Part shown: positions 36,028 to 44,041 of the stretch, piece by piece
Numbering within the stretch: the first letter of the stretch is position 1
Layout: each line of letters starts with the position of its first letter
From: Pseudomonas neuropathica
GTDB lineage: Bacteria > Pseudomonadota > Gammaproteobacteria > Pseudomonadales > Pseudomonadaceae
Assembly: GCF_015461835.1 (NCBI RefSeq)
Contig: NZ_JACOPX010000006.1
Coordinates: 124,001-188,000 of the forward strand
DNA length: 64,000 nucleotides
Direction of reading: 5' to 3'
Notes under the pieces: model-generated
Told to the model about the DNA's origin: nothing
The model's database searches: none
What the model saw: only the letters and a program-made list of their open reading frames with translations
Position numbers and translations under genes: made by a program

Positions 36028-36632
36028 AGCGCCAGCAAGGGTTTACGTTGATTGAGGTGATGGTCGCGATTCTGTTGATGGCGGTGGTGAGTCTGATTGC
36101 CTGGCGGGGGCTGGACAGTGTGACGCGGGCGGACAGTCATTTGCAGGCGAGCAGTGAGCAGAGTGACGGTTTGTTGCGGGCGCTGAATCAGTTGCAGCGG
36201 GATGTGGAGATGCGCGCGGGGATTGAGTTGACTGAGCCGAAGAAGGTTGGGGTGGATGATGAGCCAGTGACGGCGCCGGCTGCTCTGACTGTGCGCAGTA
36301 GTGACAGTAAGGGGTTTCGGCTGGACATTATTCGTACGGCGGCGGATCAGCCGGGGGCGTTGCAGCGGGTGCGCTGGTGGGTCAAGGGTGACACGTTGTA
36401 TCGGGCGGTGGCTGAGCCGCGGAGTCGGTATCCGTTGCCGGCGCCTGGGAATGGGGTGGCTGTTTTGCAGGATGTGAGTGATGTGCAGGTGCGGGTTTGG
36501 GAGGTGGATAAGGGGTGGCGGCAGTTGAGTGGGAATCGGCGGGAGGATCCGTTGGGGTTGGAGATTCGGTTGAGTCGGGGGACGGCGCAGGGGGTGGAGA
36601 AGTATCGGCAGGTGATTGGGCCGTTGGAGTGA
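36024..36632 (+). CDS. hxcW: Minor pseudopilin HxcW (GspJ)
   Basis: A 202-residue GspJ-type pseudopilin: leader MKRQQG, then FTLIEVMVAILLMAVVSLIA, and the GspJ signature WRGLDSVTRADSHLQAS followed by ALNQLQRDVEMRAG. With GspI and GspK it forms the tip complex that is thought to start pseudopilus growth. It is translationally coupled to hxcU. The last 200 bases are strikingly rich in GGG, TTG and GTG codons. A REP element follows and may end the transcript. Confidence 0.93.
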   Translation: MKRQQGFTLIEVMVAILLMAVVSLIAWRGLDSVTRADSHLQASSEQSDGLLRALNQLQRDVEMRAGIELTEPKKVGVDDEPVTAPAALTVRSSDSKGFRLDIIRTAADQPGALQRVRWWVKGDTLYRAVAEPRSRYPLPAPGNGVAVLQDVSDVQVRVWEVDKGWRQLSGNRREDPLGLEIRLSRGTAQGVEKYRQVIGPLE

Positions 36633-36659
36633 CATATATCCCTTCTGCTCGGATATTCC

Positions 36660-36738
36660 TGTAGGAGCTGCCGAAGGCTGCGATCTTTTGACTTTGATTT
36701 TGAAGATCAAAAGATCGCAGCCTTCGGCAGCTCCTACA
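36660..36738. repeat. REP palindrome pair (GTAGGAGCTGCCGAAGG type)
   Basis: Perfectly inverted arms, each about 34 bases and running from TGTAGGAGCTGCCGAAGGCT to the GATCTTTTGA block, lie between the convergent hxcW and vreR ends. The arms face each other around an 11-bp loop. It may also act as a bidirectional transcript end. Confidence 0.93.
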
Positions 36739-36838
36739 TTTGGATTGGGGGTAGTCAGTTGGGGGTTGGTTGGCTGTGAAGCCGCAATCGCTGGCAAGCC
36801 AGCTCCCAAAGGGGGGGTGGTGTGTTGGCGGGTGTGGG

Positions 36839-37777
36839 TTAGCTGAGGACGACGACGCCGCCGGGGAGTTCTGTGCATTTGATGCCGTAGGCATCGCGGA
36901 TGAGCAGTGCGACACCGGCGAGTTGGTCGAGGCTGAAGCGGGCCTGCACCCGGCGCTGGCCGAGTTCGCGGTTGAGCAGCAGCAACATGCCGGGGCGGTA
37001 ACGGTTGATTTCGTCGATCATCTGGCTGAGGGTTACGCCGTTGAAGACCAGCACTTGTTGGCGCCAGTTCATCACCGCCGCTGTGTCGACACTCTGCACA
37101 CTGCCAACCTGCCGCGCGTCATAGGTCACCTGCTGCCCCGGTTCAAGACGCAGACTACGCCCCTCAACATCCACTTCAACCGCACCATCAAGGCAAGTCA
37201 CGCAAACTTGCTGATCAGTGTTACGCAAGTTGAAACGCCCCTGACTGGCCCGCAACCACCCTCCTCCAGCCTGCATCGCCAGCGGCAACCGCGCGGTCTG
37301 CACTTCTACTTCGCCGCTGACCAGTTCAAAGCCCTGCACGCCGTTATCGATGGAGCGCTGATTGATCCGCGTCTGGGTGTTCAGCTCCAGGCTCACGCCT
37401 TGCGCCGGTTCGAAGCGGCGCTGTTGGCCAACTTCAGTGATGTAGTCGGCACCCAGCCCTTCGAAGCCGCCGGGAATGGTCCCGCGCACCAGCAAAAACG
37501 CCGCCGACGCAGCAATCGCCCCCCCGAGAAAGGCACGTCGACCAAACCCGCGCGGTGCCTGCATTTGCTCCACGGCCGGTTGCAGCTGCTGCCACAACCG
37601 CTTGGCCTCTTCGAACGCGCGGGCATGCTCGGCGCTCTGCGCGCACCATTCGCGCAGGGCGCGGGCGTCGGCCACGGTGGCGCGGCCGGAGGTCAGCAGG
37701 ACCAGCCAGTCGCGGGCTTCGCTGTGCAGATTGTCGGCCGCCGATGGCTCGGCAGGTGTCAGTCGAAAGATGTTCAA
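36839..37777 (-). CDS. vreR: FecR-type anti-sigma factor VreR
   Basis: A 312-residue FecR-like regulator. The N-terminal cytoplasmic domain (about 20-70; SEARDWLVLLTSGRATVADA) binds the sigma factor. One membrane span follows RR at about 80-99 (RRAFLGGAIAASAAFLLVRG), then the FecR periplasmic domain and a C-terminal STN-like domain (NGVTLSQMIDEINRYRPG). It would receive the signal from VreA and hold or release VreI. It is the last of vreA-vreI-vreR, with 31 bp between vreI and vreR. Context beside the hxc genes is as in P. aeruginosa. Confidence 0.88.
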   Translation of the reverse strand: MNIFRLTPAEPSAADNLHSEARDWLVLLTSGRATVADARALREWCAQSAEHARAFEEAKRLWQQLQPAVEQMQAPRGFGRRAFLGGAIAASAAFLLVRGTIPGGFEGLGADYITEVGQQRRFEPAQGVSLELNTQTRINQRSIDNGVQGFELVSGEVEVQTARLPLAMQAGGGWLRASQGRFNLRNTDQQVCVTCLDGAVEVDVEGRSLRLEPGQQVTYDARQVGSVQSVDTAAVMNWRQQVLVFNGVTLSQMIDEINRYRPGMLLLLNRELGQRRVQARFSLDQLAGVALLIRDAYGIKCTELPGGVVVLS

Positions 37778-37808
37778 ACGCGCAGATTCTCAACGAATTG
37801 ATCGGGCA

Positions 37809-38360
37809 CTATTCAGAAGACGGTTTTCCGGCCCCGCGACCGAACCGCTGAAACACTTTTCTTTCCAGTTTCGCGGCGCAGAAGCCCAACGCGGCTTTGA
37901 TTTCCTTCTCGACCATGCGTGTGGAAATGCCGAAGCGCTGGGAAATTTCCAAGTGCGGCGCCTCTTCCAGGCGCGCGGCAATGAAGATTCGGCGACGGCG
38001 TGCGGGCAGTTCGTAGAGGGCGCTGAGCAGCGACTGGATTTCCTTTTGCCCTCCCACCACCCGCGCCGGGTCGAGAGCTTCATCGCCGATTTGCAGCAGC
38101 TCCTCGACTTCCTCGCCGGTGAGCAGGCGCGCGTCGGCCTGGCGGCGGTCGGCGGCGATGTTCAGGGCCATGCGATAGAGGTAGGCATTGGGCCGCAGGA
38201 CGTTCGGCGGCGTCTCCATGCGGTCGACGCGCAGGTAGGTTTCGTGCAGCACGTCGTTGGCCAGATCTTCCGAACCGAGACGCCTGCGCAGGCGCACCCG
38301 AAAGTCCTCGTAGGACGTCAGGAACAGTTGGACCATCGAACCTTGTCCGGTGTCTTTCAT
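37809..38360 (-). CDS. vreI: ECF sigma factor VreI
   Basis: A 183-residue iron-starvation-type ECF sigma factor. Region 2 spans about 10-75 (LTSYEDFRVRLRRRLGSEDL, ANDVLHETYLRVDRM), and region 4 about 110-165 (LSALYELPARRRRIFIAARL, EISQRFGISTRMVEKEIKAA). The ATG at 38360 overlaps the vreA stop as ATGA; an upstream in-frame start at 38390 is inside vreA. In P. aeruginosa VreI works with PhoB to switch on hxc, lapA and pdtA genes, the same neighbours seen here. Confidence 0.9.
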   Translation of the reverse strand: MKDTGQGSMVQLFLTSYEDFRVRLRRRLGSEDLANDVLHETYLRVDRMETPPNVLRPNAYLYRMALNIAADRRQADARLLTGEEVEELLQIGDEALDPARVVGGQKEIQSLLSALYELPARRRRIFIAARLEEAPHLEISQRFGISTRMVEKEIKAALGFCAAKLERKVFQRFGRGAGKPSSE

Positions 38361-39106
38361 CCCCCGGAAACTCCTTCCCATTTGGTGCATTCCATGCGTT
38401 TCCCTGACGACTCCGGTAACAACAGCAACGTGACCGGCTGACGCAAGGCGCTGGGCGTCGGCCGGTCGATTTTGAGGTTGCGAAAACTTTCCACCAGCGC
38501 GTTGTCGCGCCGTACATCACCGGTCGAAGTGACCAACCGGTTGTGCTGCACCACGCCATCGCGGCCGACCCAGACCTGCAACACCGCGCGATAACTGCCC
38601 GGACGGGTCAGCGGCGAGCGACACAGGTTGAGCTCGATCGCCGCTTGCACTGCCGTGGCGTAGCTGCGGTTGACCGCGACGCTTTCCGGCGTCTGTTTTT
38701 GTGCCGGCGTAGGCACGTCTTCGACCTGCGCCACTTGCAAGGTAAACGCATCGTCCCGGGCATACCGCGCCATCAAACCACTGCCGCCGAGCAATCGACG
38801 CAGGGCATCGGCGGCGGTGTATTCACCGTCCACCGCCAACGAGCGGCGACCGCGACTCAACTGACTGTCGACCAGCACCGCAACGCCAGTGGCATGGCTG
38901 TACTGATCCAGCGCGTGCGCCAGATCCTGTGCCGGAATGTGCAGCGTCATGCGCAGGTCCGCCGGCACCGCGTCAGCCATGGCGTAGCCCGCCGCACAGC
39001 CAAGCAGCCACCCCAGACACATCCGGCGCACAAGCCTCGTTGAACGCTGAAAACCGTCCGTGGAATTGCCTCGCTGCACGGCTGACGAATCCTTGGAAAT
39101 CGTCAT
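38357..39106 (-). CDS. vreA: VreA-like cell-surface signalling protein (STN plus TonB-like domain)
   Basis: A 249-residue exported protein. After a signal-type segment (MCLGWLLGCAAGYAMA, about 29-44) comes an STN domain (about 55-120: IPAQDLAHALDQYSHATGVA, YTAADALRRLLGGSGL), the signalling domain usually fused to TonB receptors. The C-terminal half (about 140-235: VQAAIELNLCRSPL, AVLQVWVGRDGVVQHNRLV) resembles a TonB C-terminal domain. The 22-strand receptor barrel is missing, which is the hallmark of VreA. It would stay in the periplasm and talk to VreR without itself importing a siderophore. First gene of vreAIR. Confidence 0.86.
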   Translation of the reverse strand: MTISKDSSAVQRGNSTDGFQRSTRLVRRMCLGWLLGCAAGYAMADAVPADLRMTLHIPAQDLAHALDQYSHATGVAVLVDSQLSRGRRSLAVDGEYTAADALRRLLGGSGLMARYARDDAFTLQVAQVEDVPTPAQKQTPESVAVNRSYATAVQAAIELNLCRSPLTRPGSYRAVLQVWVGRDGVVQHNRLVTSTGDVRRDNALVESFRNLKIDRPTPSALRQPVTLLLLPESSGKRMECTKWEGVSGG

Positions 39107-39229
39107 CCTGAGGGCTGTTTATGAATCTGGTGTGACGGGCGGTGCAAAAAAACCATCACGGGAATTGCGCGAGGCTTGCACTAGACTCAAGCCATAGCGC
39201 GGCCCCGTCGGGCCGGCCAGGAGGCGAGC

Positions 39230-39544
39230 ATGAAAACACTGTGGCGAATCAGCCTTGGCGGACTGTTGTTGATGGCGTTGTCGAGCGCTTATGCCGAAGA
39301 GCCCTTGGGCTGTGTCGAGGTGACAGTCGGCGGTTACAAGGCGCCGAATTACGACTGTTTGAGCCAGCAGATGGGCAACAACCCGGAAGGCGCGGCGGCG
39401 GCGGAAAAGAATCAGGAAGCGCTGAATGTGCCGGTGAATAAGCGGCCGCCGAATCAGGTTGGCCTCGCTACGCCAGCGGCGACCAGTACGCGGATGGGCA
39501 ATACCTTTGGCACATCAGTGAAACCGCAACGTCCGCCGCAATGA
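39230..39544 (+). CDS. Small exported protein of unknown function
   Basis: A 104-residue protein with a signal peptide (MKTLWRISLGGLLLMALSSAYA) and a short mature part with two cysteines (GCVEVTVGGYKAPNYDCL), which may form a disulfide. The tail is low-complexity and proline/threonine rich. AGGAGG precedes the ATG. It is divergent from vreA across 123 bp and could share its regulation or be secreted by the Hxc system, though nothing in the sequence shows this. I recognise no family. Confidence 0.7.
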   Translation: MKTLWRISLGGLLLMALSSAYAEEPLGCVEVTVGGYKAPNYDCLSQQMGNNPEGAAAAEKNQEALNVPVNKRPPNQVGLATPAATSTRMGNTFGTSVKPQRPPQ

Positions 39545-39567
39545 CATCGACGAACCAATGACACCCA

Positions 39568-39651
39568 TGTAGGAGCTGCCGAAGGCTGCGATCTTTTGAC
39601 TTTGCCTTTAAAAACAAGATCAAAAGATCGCAGCCTTCGGCAGCTCCTACA
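39568..39651. repeat. REP palindrome pair (GTAGGAGCTGCCGAAGG type)
   Basis: Arms of about 34 bp as at 36660, facing each other around CTTTGCCTTTAAAAACA-like spacer, between convergent genes. Confidence 0.93.
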
Positions 39652-39692
39652 CTGATTGTGCCCATGCCCCGGATGGGAACGATCATGTGGCG

Positions 39693-40133
39693 CTAATCGC
39701 TGGGGGTTTGGCGGAAGCTCACCGCGAGGCGATTCCAGCTATTGATGGTGGTCACGGCCATGGTCAGGTCGACCAGTTCGCCTTCGCTGAATTGCTCGCG
39801 CGCCTGCTCATAAACGTCATCAGGCACACGGCTCTCCGCTAAAAGCGTTACCGCCTCCGCCCAGGCCAGCGCCGCACGCTCACGCGGGTTGAAGAAGTTG
39901 CTGTCGCGCCACACCGCGATCGCATACAAACGCCGATCACTCTCCCCGGACCGCCGCGCATCCACCGAGTGCATGTCGGTGCAGAATGCGCAGCCATTGA
40001 GCTGTGAAGCGCGGATCCGGATCAGTTGCAGCAGCGGCTGTTCGATACTGAGGTTGGCGGTCAGCGCCTCCATGGCAATCATCGCTTTCATCGCCTTGGG
40101 CGAAGCGTTGTAGTAATCCAGGCGCGGGGACAT
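39693..40133 (-). CDS. AhpD-like carboxymuconolactone-decarboxylase family protein
   Basis: A 146-residue all-helical protein with the redox motif NGCAFCTDMH (CxxC then His three residues on) and the helix ERAALAWAEAVT. This places it in the AhpD-like/CMD subgroup, which act as alkylhydroperoxide-reducing or related thiol proteins. Cytoplasmic. The ribosome site is weak. It is divergent from the MocR regulator at 40446, a layout in which MocR proteins usually control the neighbour. Confidence 0.88.
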   Translation of the reverse strand: MSPRLDYYNASPKAMKAMIAMEALTANLSIEQPLLQLIRIRASQLNGCAFCTDMHSVDARRSGESDRRLYAIAVWRDSNFFNPRERAALAWAEAVTLLAESRVPDDVYEQAREQFSEGELVDLTMAVTTINSWNRLAVSFRQTPSD

Positions 40134-40247
40134 GGGCTAGTCTCGGTAGACGGAATAATGAGTTCACCGTAAACGCCGACAGCGGCGCATTACAGCCCCA
40201 ATTGCGCGGAAAATCGCTACACCACTGAATCCCCGCCAAACACAAAT

Positions 40248-40344
40248 CCCTGTAGGAGTGAGCCTGCTCGCGATAGCGGTGTGTCAGGCAACATTGATGT
40301 CGGATGTGCCACCGTCATCGCGAGCAGGCTCACTCCTACAGGGG
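40248..40344. repeat. REP palindrome pair (GAGCAGGCTCACTCC type)
   Basis: CCTGTAGGAGTGAGCCTGCT and AGCAGGCTCACTCCTACAGG arms with a spacer of about 43 bases, in the divergent region between the AhpD-like and MocR genes. Its place between two divergent promoters is unusual for REP elements, which prefer gene ends. Confidence 0.92.
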
Positions 40345-40373
40345 ACCTAGGCCAATTTCGGGTTTTTCGGATA

Positions 40374-40386
40374 GGCAACTATTGCC
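40374..40386. promoter_or_regulatory. Palindrome, possible MocR operator
   Basis: GGCAA-CTA-TTGCC, perfect 5-bp arms and nearly symmetrical further out (ATAGGCAA/TTGCCAAT), 60 bp before the MocR ATG. GntR-type domains bind such short-arm palindromes; binding is inferred. Confidence 0.35.
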
Positions 40387-40445
40387 AATCAAACAACAGC
40401 GGTAATCTGGCGGGCACGCCAAACAGTCTCGGGAGCCTCGTCGGT

Positions 40446-41879
40446 ATGGAACTTCACGTCGTGATCAACGGCCGCAAGGATCTCGCCGGTCAGTTGTATC
40501 AGCAACTGCGCGGGGCCATTGAATCCGGGCGCCTGGCCGCCGGCACGCAGTTGCCACCCAGCCGTCTGCTCGCCGAGCAACTGGGCATCTCGCGCAAGAC
40601 CATTTCCGACACCTACGCGCAACTGACCTACGAAAACTTCCTCACCGGGGTGATCGGCAAAGGCACTTACGTCAACGCGCGTCCGGCGCAGATCCAGCGC
40701 AAACAGAGCCACACCGAACTGGCCGGCGCCGAGGTGATCGAGAGCTGGCGCAATCTGCCGGTGTTTCTGCGCCACCCGACGCTGGAAGGCTCGCTGCGTT
40801 ACGACTTCATCGGCGGCGCCACCAGCAAGGGCCAGTTTCCGCAGGATGACTGGCGCCGCTGCGTGTCTCACGCGATGCGGCAGATGGCGCAGTCCAAGGG
40901 TTTCTACAGCCTGCCCGAGGGCTTGCCGGCACTGCGCAATGCGATTGCCCGGCACATCGCGTTTTCCCGCGGGATCAACTGTCAGGACGAAGACATCGTC
41001 GTGTGCAACGGCGCGCAGCAAGCGCTGGATCTGATCACCCGTGTGTTGATCCGTCCCGGCAGCCTGGTGGCCATGGAAGATCCCGGTTATCCGCCGGCGC
41101 GTCTGCTGTTCGGCACCCATGGCGCCGAGGTGGTCGGGATTCCGGTGGATGCCGAGGGTATTCAGGTCGAACACATCCCCGATGGCACCCGCCTCATCTA
41201 TGTCACGCCGTCGCACCAGTTCCCGCTGGGCATGCCGATGAGTCAGGCGCGCCGTGAAGCCTTGCTGGCTCGCGCGCATGAGTTGGGCGCGATCATCATC
41301 GAGGACGACTATGACAGTGAGTTTCGCTATGAAGGCCGGCCCACTGATTCGCTGTTCAACCTCGACCAGCGCGGCATCGTCGCCTACGTCGGCACCTTCT
41401 CGAAAACCCTGCTGCCGGAGCTGCGCCTGGGTTATGCGATCCTGCCGCCGGCGATTCTCGAGGCGGTGATCCGCGCCAAACAGCTCACCGACCTGCACGC
41501 CTCGACCTTGCCGCAGTGGGCGCTGGCCAAGTTCATCGCCGAGGGTTGCCTGCTCAAACATATCCGCCGCTGCCACACCATTTACGCGCAACGCCGCGAG
41601 CGCATTCTGGCGCGCATGGCCGACGATCTTTCGCCGTGGCTTCAGGCGGTGCCGCCGAGTGCCGGGTTCCACATGACGGTGTTCTGCAAGGTGCCGATCG
41701 ACCTGCCGCTGGTGATCGAACTGGCGAAAAAGGTCGAAGTCGGCCTGTATGCGATCAACGGCTTCTATTACCAGCAAACGCCGAAAAACGGCCTGTACTT
41801 TGGCTTCGGCGCCATCGAAACCCTCGACATCGATACCGCCCTCGATCGCTTGCGCGACATTCTGCAACAAGTTGCCTGA
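40446..41879 (+). CDS. MocR-family (GntR/aminotransferase) regulator
   Basis: A 477-residue MocR/PdxR-type protein. The N-terminal winged helix (about 10-75: LAGQLYQQLRGAIESGRLAA, LAEQLGISRKTISDTYAQL) is joined to a fold-type I PLP aminotransferase-like domain with NGAQQALDLITRVL, DPGYPPARLLF, EDDYDSEFRYEGRP and the PLP-lysine segment GTFSKTLLPELRLGY. These proteins use PLP or an amino acid adduct as effector. The start at 40446 follows GGGAG; the frame runs upstream through the REP to 40281 without support. Likely target: the divergent AhpD-like gene and perhaps the monooxygenase at 42003. Confidence 0.92.
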   Translation: MELHVVINGRKDLAGQLYQQLRGAIESGRLAAGTQLPPSRLLAEQLGISRKTISDTYAQLTYENFLTGVIGKGTYVNARPAQIQRKQSHTELAGAEVIESWRNLPVFLRHPTLEGSLRYDFIGGATSKGQFPQDDWRRCVSHAMRQMAQSKGFYSLPEGLPALRNAIARHIAFSRGINCQDEDIVVCNGAQQALDLITRVLIRPGSLVAMEDPGYPPARLLFGTHGAEVVGIPVDAEGIQVEHIPDGTRLIYVTPSHQFPLGMPMSQARREALLARAHELGAIIIEDDYDSEFRYEGRPTDSLFNLDQRGIVAYVGTFSKTLLPELRLGYAILPPAILEAVIRAKQLTDLHASTLPQWALAKFIAEGCLLKHIRRCHTIYAQRRERILARMADDLSPWLQAVPPSAGFHMTVFCKVPIDLPLVIELAKKVEVGLYAINGFYYQQTPKNGLYFGFGAIETLDIDTALDRLRDILQQVA

Positions 41880-42002
41880 ATGATTGGTCTGGGCGATTAA
41901 CCGCCGATTGGTTATTGGTGATCGACAGGTGCAGGCCTATTCTGCACAGGCGTTATCCCTCAATGAGCAGGATTCGTCCGGCCTGATTCAGGAGTGTGAG
42001 CA

Positions 42003-42296
42003 ATGTCCAACGAAGTGATCAATACGGTCCAGGTGCAGGCTGCGGCCGGCCGCTCGGATGAACTGGGCAAGCAACTGCAGAAGATCGTCGAAACCCTGCG
42101 CGAAACGCCGGGCTGCGATTCGTACCTGGTCGACCGCTGCCCCGAGGACGGCCACCGCTGGACGGTCAGTGCCCGCTGGCAGTCGGAAGCGGCGATGCAG
42201 GCGCATTTCAACCGGCCCGAGGCGCAGGGGTTTATTGACCTGATCGATAGTCGGCTGGCCAATAGCGTGGATTTCAACAGCTTTCCTATTGTTTAA
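42003..42296 (+). CDS. ABM-domain monooxygenase-like protein (YgiN family)
   Basis: A 97-residue ferredoxin-like dimeric protein of the antibiotic-biosynthesis-monooxygenase family: VQVQAAAGRSDELGKQLQKI, ETPGCDSYLVDRCPED and RWTVSARWQSEAAMQAHFNR. Many members are quinol monooxygenases or quinone-handling proteins without cofactor. AGGAG precedes the ATG. It lies 123 bp after the MocR gene in the same direction and may belong to its regulon. Confidence 0.87.
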   Translation: MSNEVINTVQVQAAAGRSDELGKQLQKIVETLRETPGCDSYLVDRCPEDGHRWTVSARWQSEAAMQAHFNRPEAQGFIDLIDSRLANSVDFNSFPIV

Positions 42297-42301
42297 AAGC
42301 A

Positions 42302-42378
42302 AGATCAAAAGATCGCAGCCTTCGGCAGCTCCTACACCGCCCCCTGTAGGAGCTGCCGAAGGCTGCGATCTTTTGATT
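42302..42378. repeat. REP palindrome pair, outward arrangement
   Basis: Two copies of the GTAGGAGCTGCCGAAGGCTG family in the opposite order to the other sites: the GATCAAAAGATCGCAGCC ends are outside and the GTAGGAG ends meet in the middle with a short CCGCCCCC spacer. Confidence 0.93.
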
Positions 42379-42489
42379 TTTGGGGCATATGAATTGGTCA
42401 CCTGATCTTCCCGAATATTGGCCGTTTGAATGCCCCGCCCTGCGGACTACTGTGATCAGCAACACCCCGATCATCACAGGTAACCCGCC

Positions 42490-42894
42490 ATGAAAGCCCT
42501 GCCCTTCTTCGCCGCCGCCCTTGCCCTGAGCCTTTGCACTTCGGCCGCTTTCGCCCACGACCCGTCGGAAAAGGTCACCGTCCTGCAAGACCAGATGCTG
42601 AAAAACGCCCCCGGCAAAAAAGCCATGATGATCGAGGTCGACTACAAACCCGGCCAATCCTCCATCGCTCACAAACACGACGGCACGGCGATGGCTTACG
42701 TGCTCGAAGGTGAAGTGATTTCCCAGGTCAAAGGTGAACAACCGATCACCTACAAGAAGGGCCAGTTCTGGTACGAACCGGCTGGCTCCGAACATCTGGT
42801 GTCGAAAAATGCCAGCAAAACCAAACCCGCCAAGTTGCTGGTGTTCATGGTGCTGGCCCCGGACGAACAAGTGTTGATCCCACTGAAAAACTGA
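42490..42894 (+). CDS. Periplasmic cupin-domain protein
   Basis: A 134-residue exported protein with signal peptide MKALPFFAAALALSLCTSAAFA and a single cupin barrel: motif 1 AHKHDGTAMAYVLEGEV (HxH and E) and motif 2 around FWYEPAGSEHLVSKNAS (H). Metal binding is likely through these His and Glu. Members of this small group are often of unknown substrate. CAGGTAA precedes the ATG and a terminator follows, so it is a single-gene transcript. Confidence 0.87.
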   Translation: MKALPFFAAALALSLCTSAAFAHDPSEKVTVLQDQMLKNAPGKKAMMIEVDYKPGQSSIAHKHDGTAMAYVLEGEVISQVKGEQPITYKKGQFWYEPAGSEHLVSKNASKTKPAKLLVFMVLAPDEQVLIPLKN

Positions 42895-42921
42895 TGGCTG
42901 TTTAACCAGCCATAAATAAAC

Positions 42922-42950
42922 GGGCGCAAATCGCTGATTGGCGCCTTTTT
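42922..42950 (+). terminator. Rho-independent terminator after cupin gene
   Basis: GGGCGC-aaatcgctgatt-GGCGCC followed by TTTTT; about 5-bp GC stem 27 bases after the stop. Confidence 0.7.
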
Positions 42951-43110
42951 ATTTCCCGGCGTCATTAACCGCTGCGGGTTACAGCAAATGAAACTATTCA
43001 ACGGCTGTTCGCTCAGCAAATTGTCAGGTTGGCGGGTTTAGTCTGAGTTAACGGTCGTGATTTACGACTTTTAAACTTTCCGACTGATGTTGTTTCACGG
43101 GAGAAACACC

Positions 43111-43824
43111 ATGAAACTTGCGTTCACCAGTGTACTGGCGATATCGGTTTTAGCTCTGTCAGCCTGTTCGGTACCCACCGCGCCTCAAGCCGTTTCCTCA
43201 CTGGACACCCTGCTCCCCCATCCCACTGGCCGCAGCAGCGCCACCCAGGTAAAAAGCGGTCCCGGCGTGTCGCTCGGCGTGGTCTATAGCCCAAGCACCC
43301 AGACCAACCGTGAATACCTGCGTGACTACCAAGCCAACGCCGGCACCGGTTTCGGCCAGAGCCTGCTGGTGCAACCGATCCACGACGCCTACGTCGCCAG
43401 CTCGAAACCAGACATGGCGGTGGAATGGGTCAACGCTTCCCTACAACGTCAGTTCGGCTCGGTGACGGTGTATCCGGACATGCAGAGCCTGCGTGCAGCC
43501 AGACCGGATGTGGTGGCGATCGTCGACACCCACAGCCAGTTAATTACCTCGCGCAGTTCCGACATCAAGGCGGATGTCAGTGCCGATTTTTATGATGCGC
43601 AGTTGAACTATATCGGTACGGCGAAAGGTTCAGACGCACGGGAATTGACGCCGGTGTGGGCGGACTTCAAGGGTTCGGAAGAGATAGTTGCCGATATTAA
43701 TCAGCAGCAGGATGTGCAAGTTCGGGCGCTGCAGAAGTTTGACCAGGCGCTCAACAATTTGGTCGCTCGGCCGGCGGATAAAGTGTCGATGCTTGATACT
43801 AAACCGGCTCAGAAGTTGTATTGA
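43111..43824 (+). CDS. Predicted lipoprotein of unknown function
   Basis: A 237-residue protein with lipoprotein signal MKLAFTSVLAISVLALSAC (lipobox L-S-A-C). The mature part has mixed alpha/beta character with VAIVDTHSQLITSRSSDIKA and DFYDAQLNYIGTAKGSDARE, suggesting a small soluble domain facing the periplasm. I recognise no named family with certainty. GGGAG precedes ATG 43111; the frame from 43087 lacks support. A REP element follows. Confidence 0.75.
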   Translation: MKLAFTSVLAISVLALSACSVPTAPQAVSSLDTLLPHPTGRSSATQVKSGPGVSLGVVYSPSTQTNREYLRDYQANAGTGFGQSLLVQPIHDAYVASSKPDMAVEWVNASLQRQFGSVTVYPDMQSLRAARPDVVAIVDTHSQLITSRSSDIKADVSADFYDAQLNYIGTAKGSDARELTPVWADFKGSEEIVADINQQQDVQVRALQKFDQALNNLVARPADKVSMLDTKPAQKLY

Positions 43825-43884
43825 ATGTAAGGGCCTCTTCGCGAGCAAGCTCGCTCCCACAAGTTTTGCGCAACCCACGATCCC

Positions 43885-43964
43885 TGTAGGAGCTGTCGAA
43901 GGCTGCGATCTTTTGATCTTGATCTTTTAAAAGCAAAAGATCGCAGCCTTCGGCAGCTCCTACA
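43885..43964. repeat. REP palindrome pair (GTAGGAGCTGCCGAAGG type)
   Basis: Facing arms with one mismatch (GTAGGAGCTGTCGAAGG on the left) between convergent lipoprotein and gdhB ends. A single half-copy of the other REP family (GCGAGCAAGCTCGCTCCC) lies just before it at about 43838-43857. Confidence 0.92.
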
Positions 43965-43991
43965 CCGGTCGGTACCAATCCATGAGACATA

Positions 43992-44027
43992 AAAAAGCCC
44001 CGGCATCTCACGACACCGGGGCTTTTT
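43992..44027. terminator. Bidirectional Rho-independent terminator at gdhB end
   Basis: AAAAAGCCCCGG at 43992-44003 pairs with CCGGGGCTTTTT at 44016-44027, giving a strong GC stem with T-runs on both strands, 15 bases past the gdhB stop. Confidence 0.93.
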
Positions 44028-44041
44028 CATTCAGCGCTTAC

